Positions 6,921 to 7,359 of a stretch of DNA of 7,359 bases are shown piece by piece. Source of the stretch: a bacterium 42_11. Lineage in GTDB: Bacteria > Synergistota > GBS-1. Each line of letters begins with the position of its first letter. Within the stretch, counting starts at the first letter, position 1. Under the pieces are notes generated by a model. The model was not told the origin of the DNA. It searched no databases and saw only the letters and a list, made by a program, of their open reading frames with translations. Both the position numbers and the translations under genes were made by a program. The stretch lies in NCBI GenBank assembly GCA_001508835.1, contig LGFB01000060.1:1-7359 (forward strand), written 5' to 3'.

Positions 6921-7359
6921 TCAGCTAATAAAAACTTTTCTCACATAAGGAGAAGTAGAAGCCAAAAGCATGGCAGCATAACTTAACCTGAAGGTAAGAA
7001 TATCTCCCACTTTCAAAGGAGTAAAGCAATCGGTAACATCAAGAATAGTGTGATCGCTTGATCCACCTATTACCTCAATTCCATCAATTTGAGGAATTAG
7101 CCCCTCAGGTACAACATCCTGCCTGCCTAAAGCTACTATAGCTCTCTTTCTCACCCCCTTGTCTTGAAAATCACCACTACCTCCAAATGCATCTAAACCC
7201 CTCTCCCCTATCGGAAGAGAAGGTTTAAGTTTTAATTCTACTATCTCGGCCTTAAGCAAAAATCCGTCCTGTCTTAGATAAGGTATATCTCTCCCACGAC
7301 TCGTATCCCTGCCTAAAAGTATTGCTTCACCAATTCTTATCTGATTCACCCCTTCAGGC
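6921..7359 (-). CDS. orr: Ornithine/alanine racemase family enzyme, C-terminal part (partial)
   Basis: The C-terminal 145 residues of a PLP-dependent fold-III racemase. The frame stays open to the window edge: codons before the internal GTG at 7349 read Pro-Glu-Gly and continue the family pattern (PEGVNQIRIGEAILLG), so the GTG is not the start and about 200 residues are missing. Recognisable segments are RIGEAILLGRDT, LKAEIVELK, DKGVRKRAIVALGRQD and the signature GGSSDHTILDVTD (beginning near visible residue 98), ending SYAAMLLASTSPYV. These match the alanine/ornithine racemase group that includes Orr of Clostridium sticklandii, which interconverts L- and D-ornithine ahead of ornithine 4,5-aminomutase. 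The catalytic lysine near the N terminus is not visible. The following nhaC gene, 16 bases on, supports an ornithine-degradation context. Substrate could instead be alanine or another amino acid; oraS/oraE or ord/ortA/ortB genes just outside the window would settle it. Confidence 0.85.
   Translation of the reverse strand, partial: PEGVNQIRIGEAILLGRDTSRGRDIPYLRQDGFLLKAEIVELKLKPSLPIGERGLDAFGGSGDFQDKGVRKRAIVALGRQDVVPEGLIPQIDGIEVIGGSSDHTILDVTDCFTPLKVGDILTFRLSYAAMLLASTSPYVRKVFIS

Noticed and set aside
6921..7349. GTG at 7349 as the start of a short stand-alone protein
   Set aside because: Codons upstream (Pro-Glu-Gly) continue the racemase family pattern to the window edge without a stop, and the N-terminal catalytic domain would otherwise be missing, so this is an edge-cut gene rather than a short one.

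Overview
All genes in this window lie on the minus strand, so transcription runs from high to low coordinates. Seven protein genes fill almost the whole 7.36 kb. The longest stretch without a gene is under 80 bases, and there are no RNA genes, mobile elements or CRISPR arrays. By eye the base composition is in the low 40s % G+C. Proteins are rich in Glu, Lys and Arg, Arg is often AGG/AGA, and strong GGAGG-type ribosome sites with some TTG/GTG starts are used. Together with an ornithine racemase-NhaC pair this fits an anaerobic, amino-acid-fermenting bacterium, possibly a (thermophilic) member of the Synergistota or a relative of Clostridia. That placement is inference from gene content, not proof.

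Right end (7359 to about 5240, read leftwards): the 3' part of a PLP-dependent ornithine/alanine racemase gene (orr, cut by the window edge), then an NhaC-family Na+/H+ antiporter gene 16 bases downstream, then a strong 13-bp hairpin terminator. This looks like the tail of an ornithine (Stickland-type) degradation operon.

Centre to left end (5222 to 1): a tightly packed operon consisting of a 13-repeat TPR protein, the membrane diadenylate cyclase CdaA, its YbbR-domain partner CdaR, phosphoglucosamine mutase GlmM, and the NAD-binding N-terminal part of a TrkA-type K+ uptake regulator (cut by the window edge). Junctions are 11-bp overlap, 1-bp gap, 12-bp gap and 4-bp ATGA overlap, so the five genes are probably co-transcribed and translationally coupled. 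cdaA-cdaR-glmM is the classic c-di-AMP/peptidoglycan-precursor cluster. The additions at each end (TPR protein in front, TrkA behind) are the notable part: c-di-AMP is known elsewhere to control K+ uptake through RCK proteins, so signal synthesis and a likely target sit in one transcript.

Most worth a second look are the TPR gene as a possible unrecognised CdaA partner, the cdaA-to-trkA linkage, and the very compact junction at 5220-5300, where a terminator, a possible promoter, a start-codon ambiguity and a possible alternative RNA fold are packed into about 80 bases.
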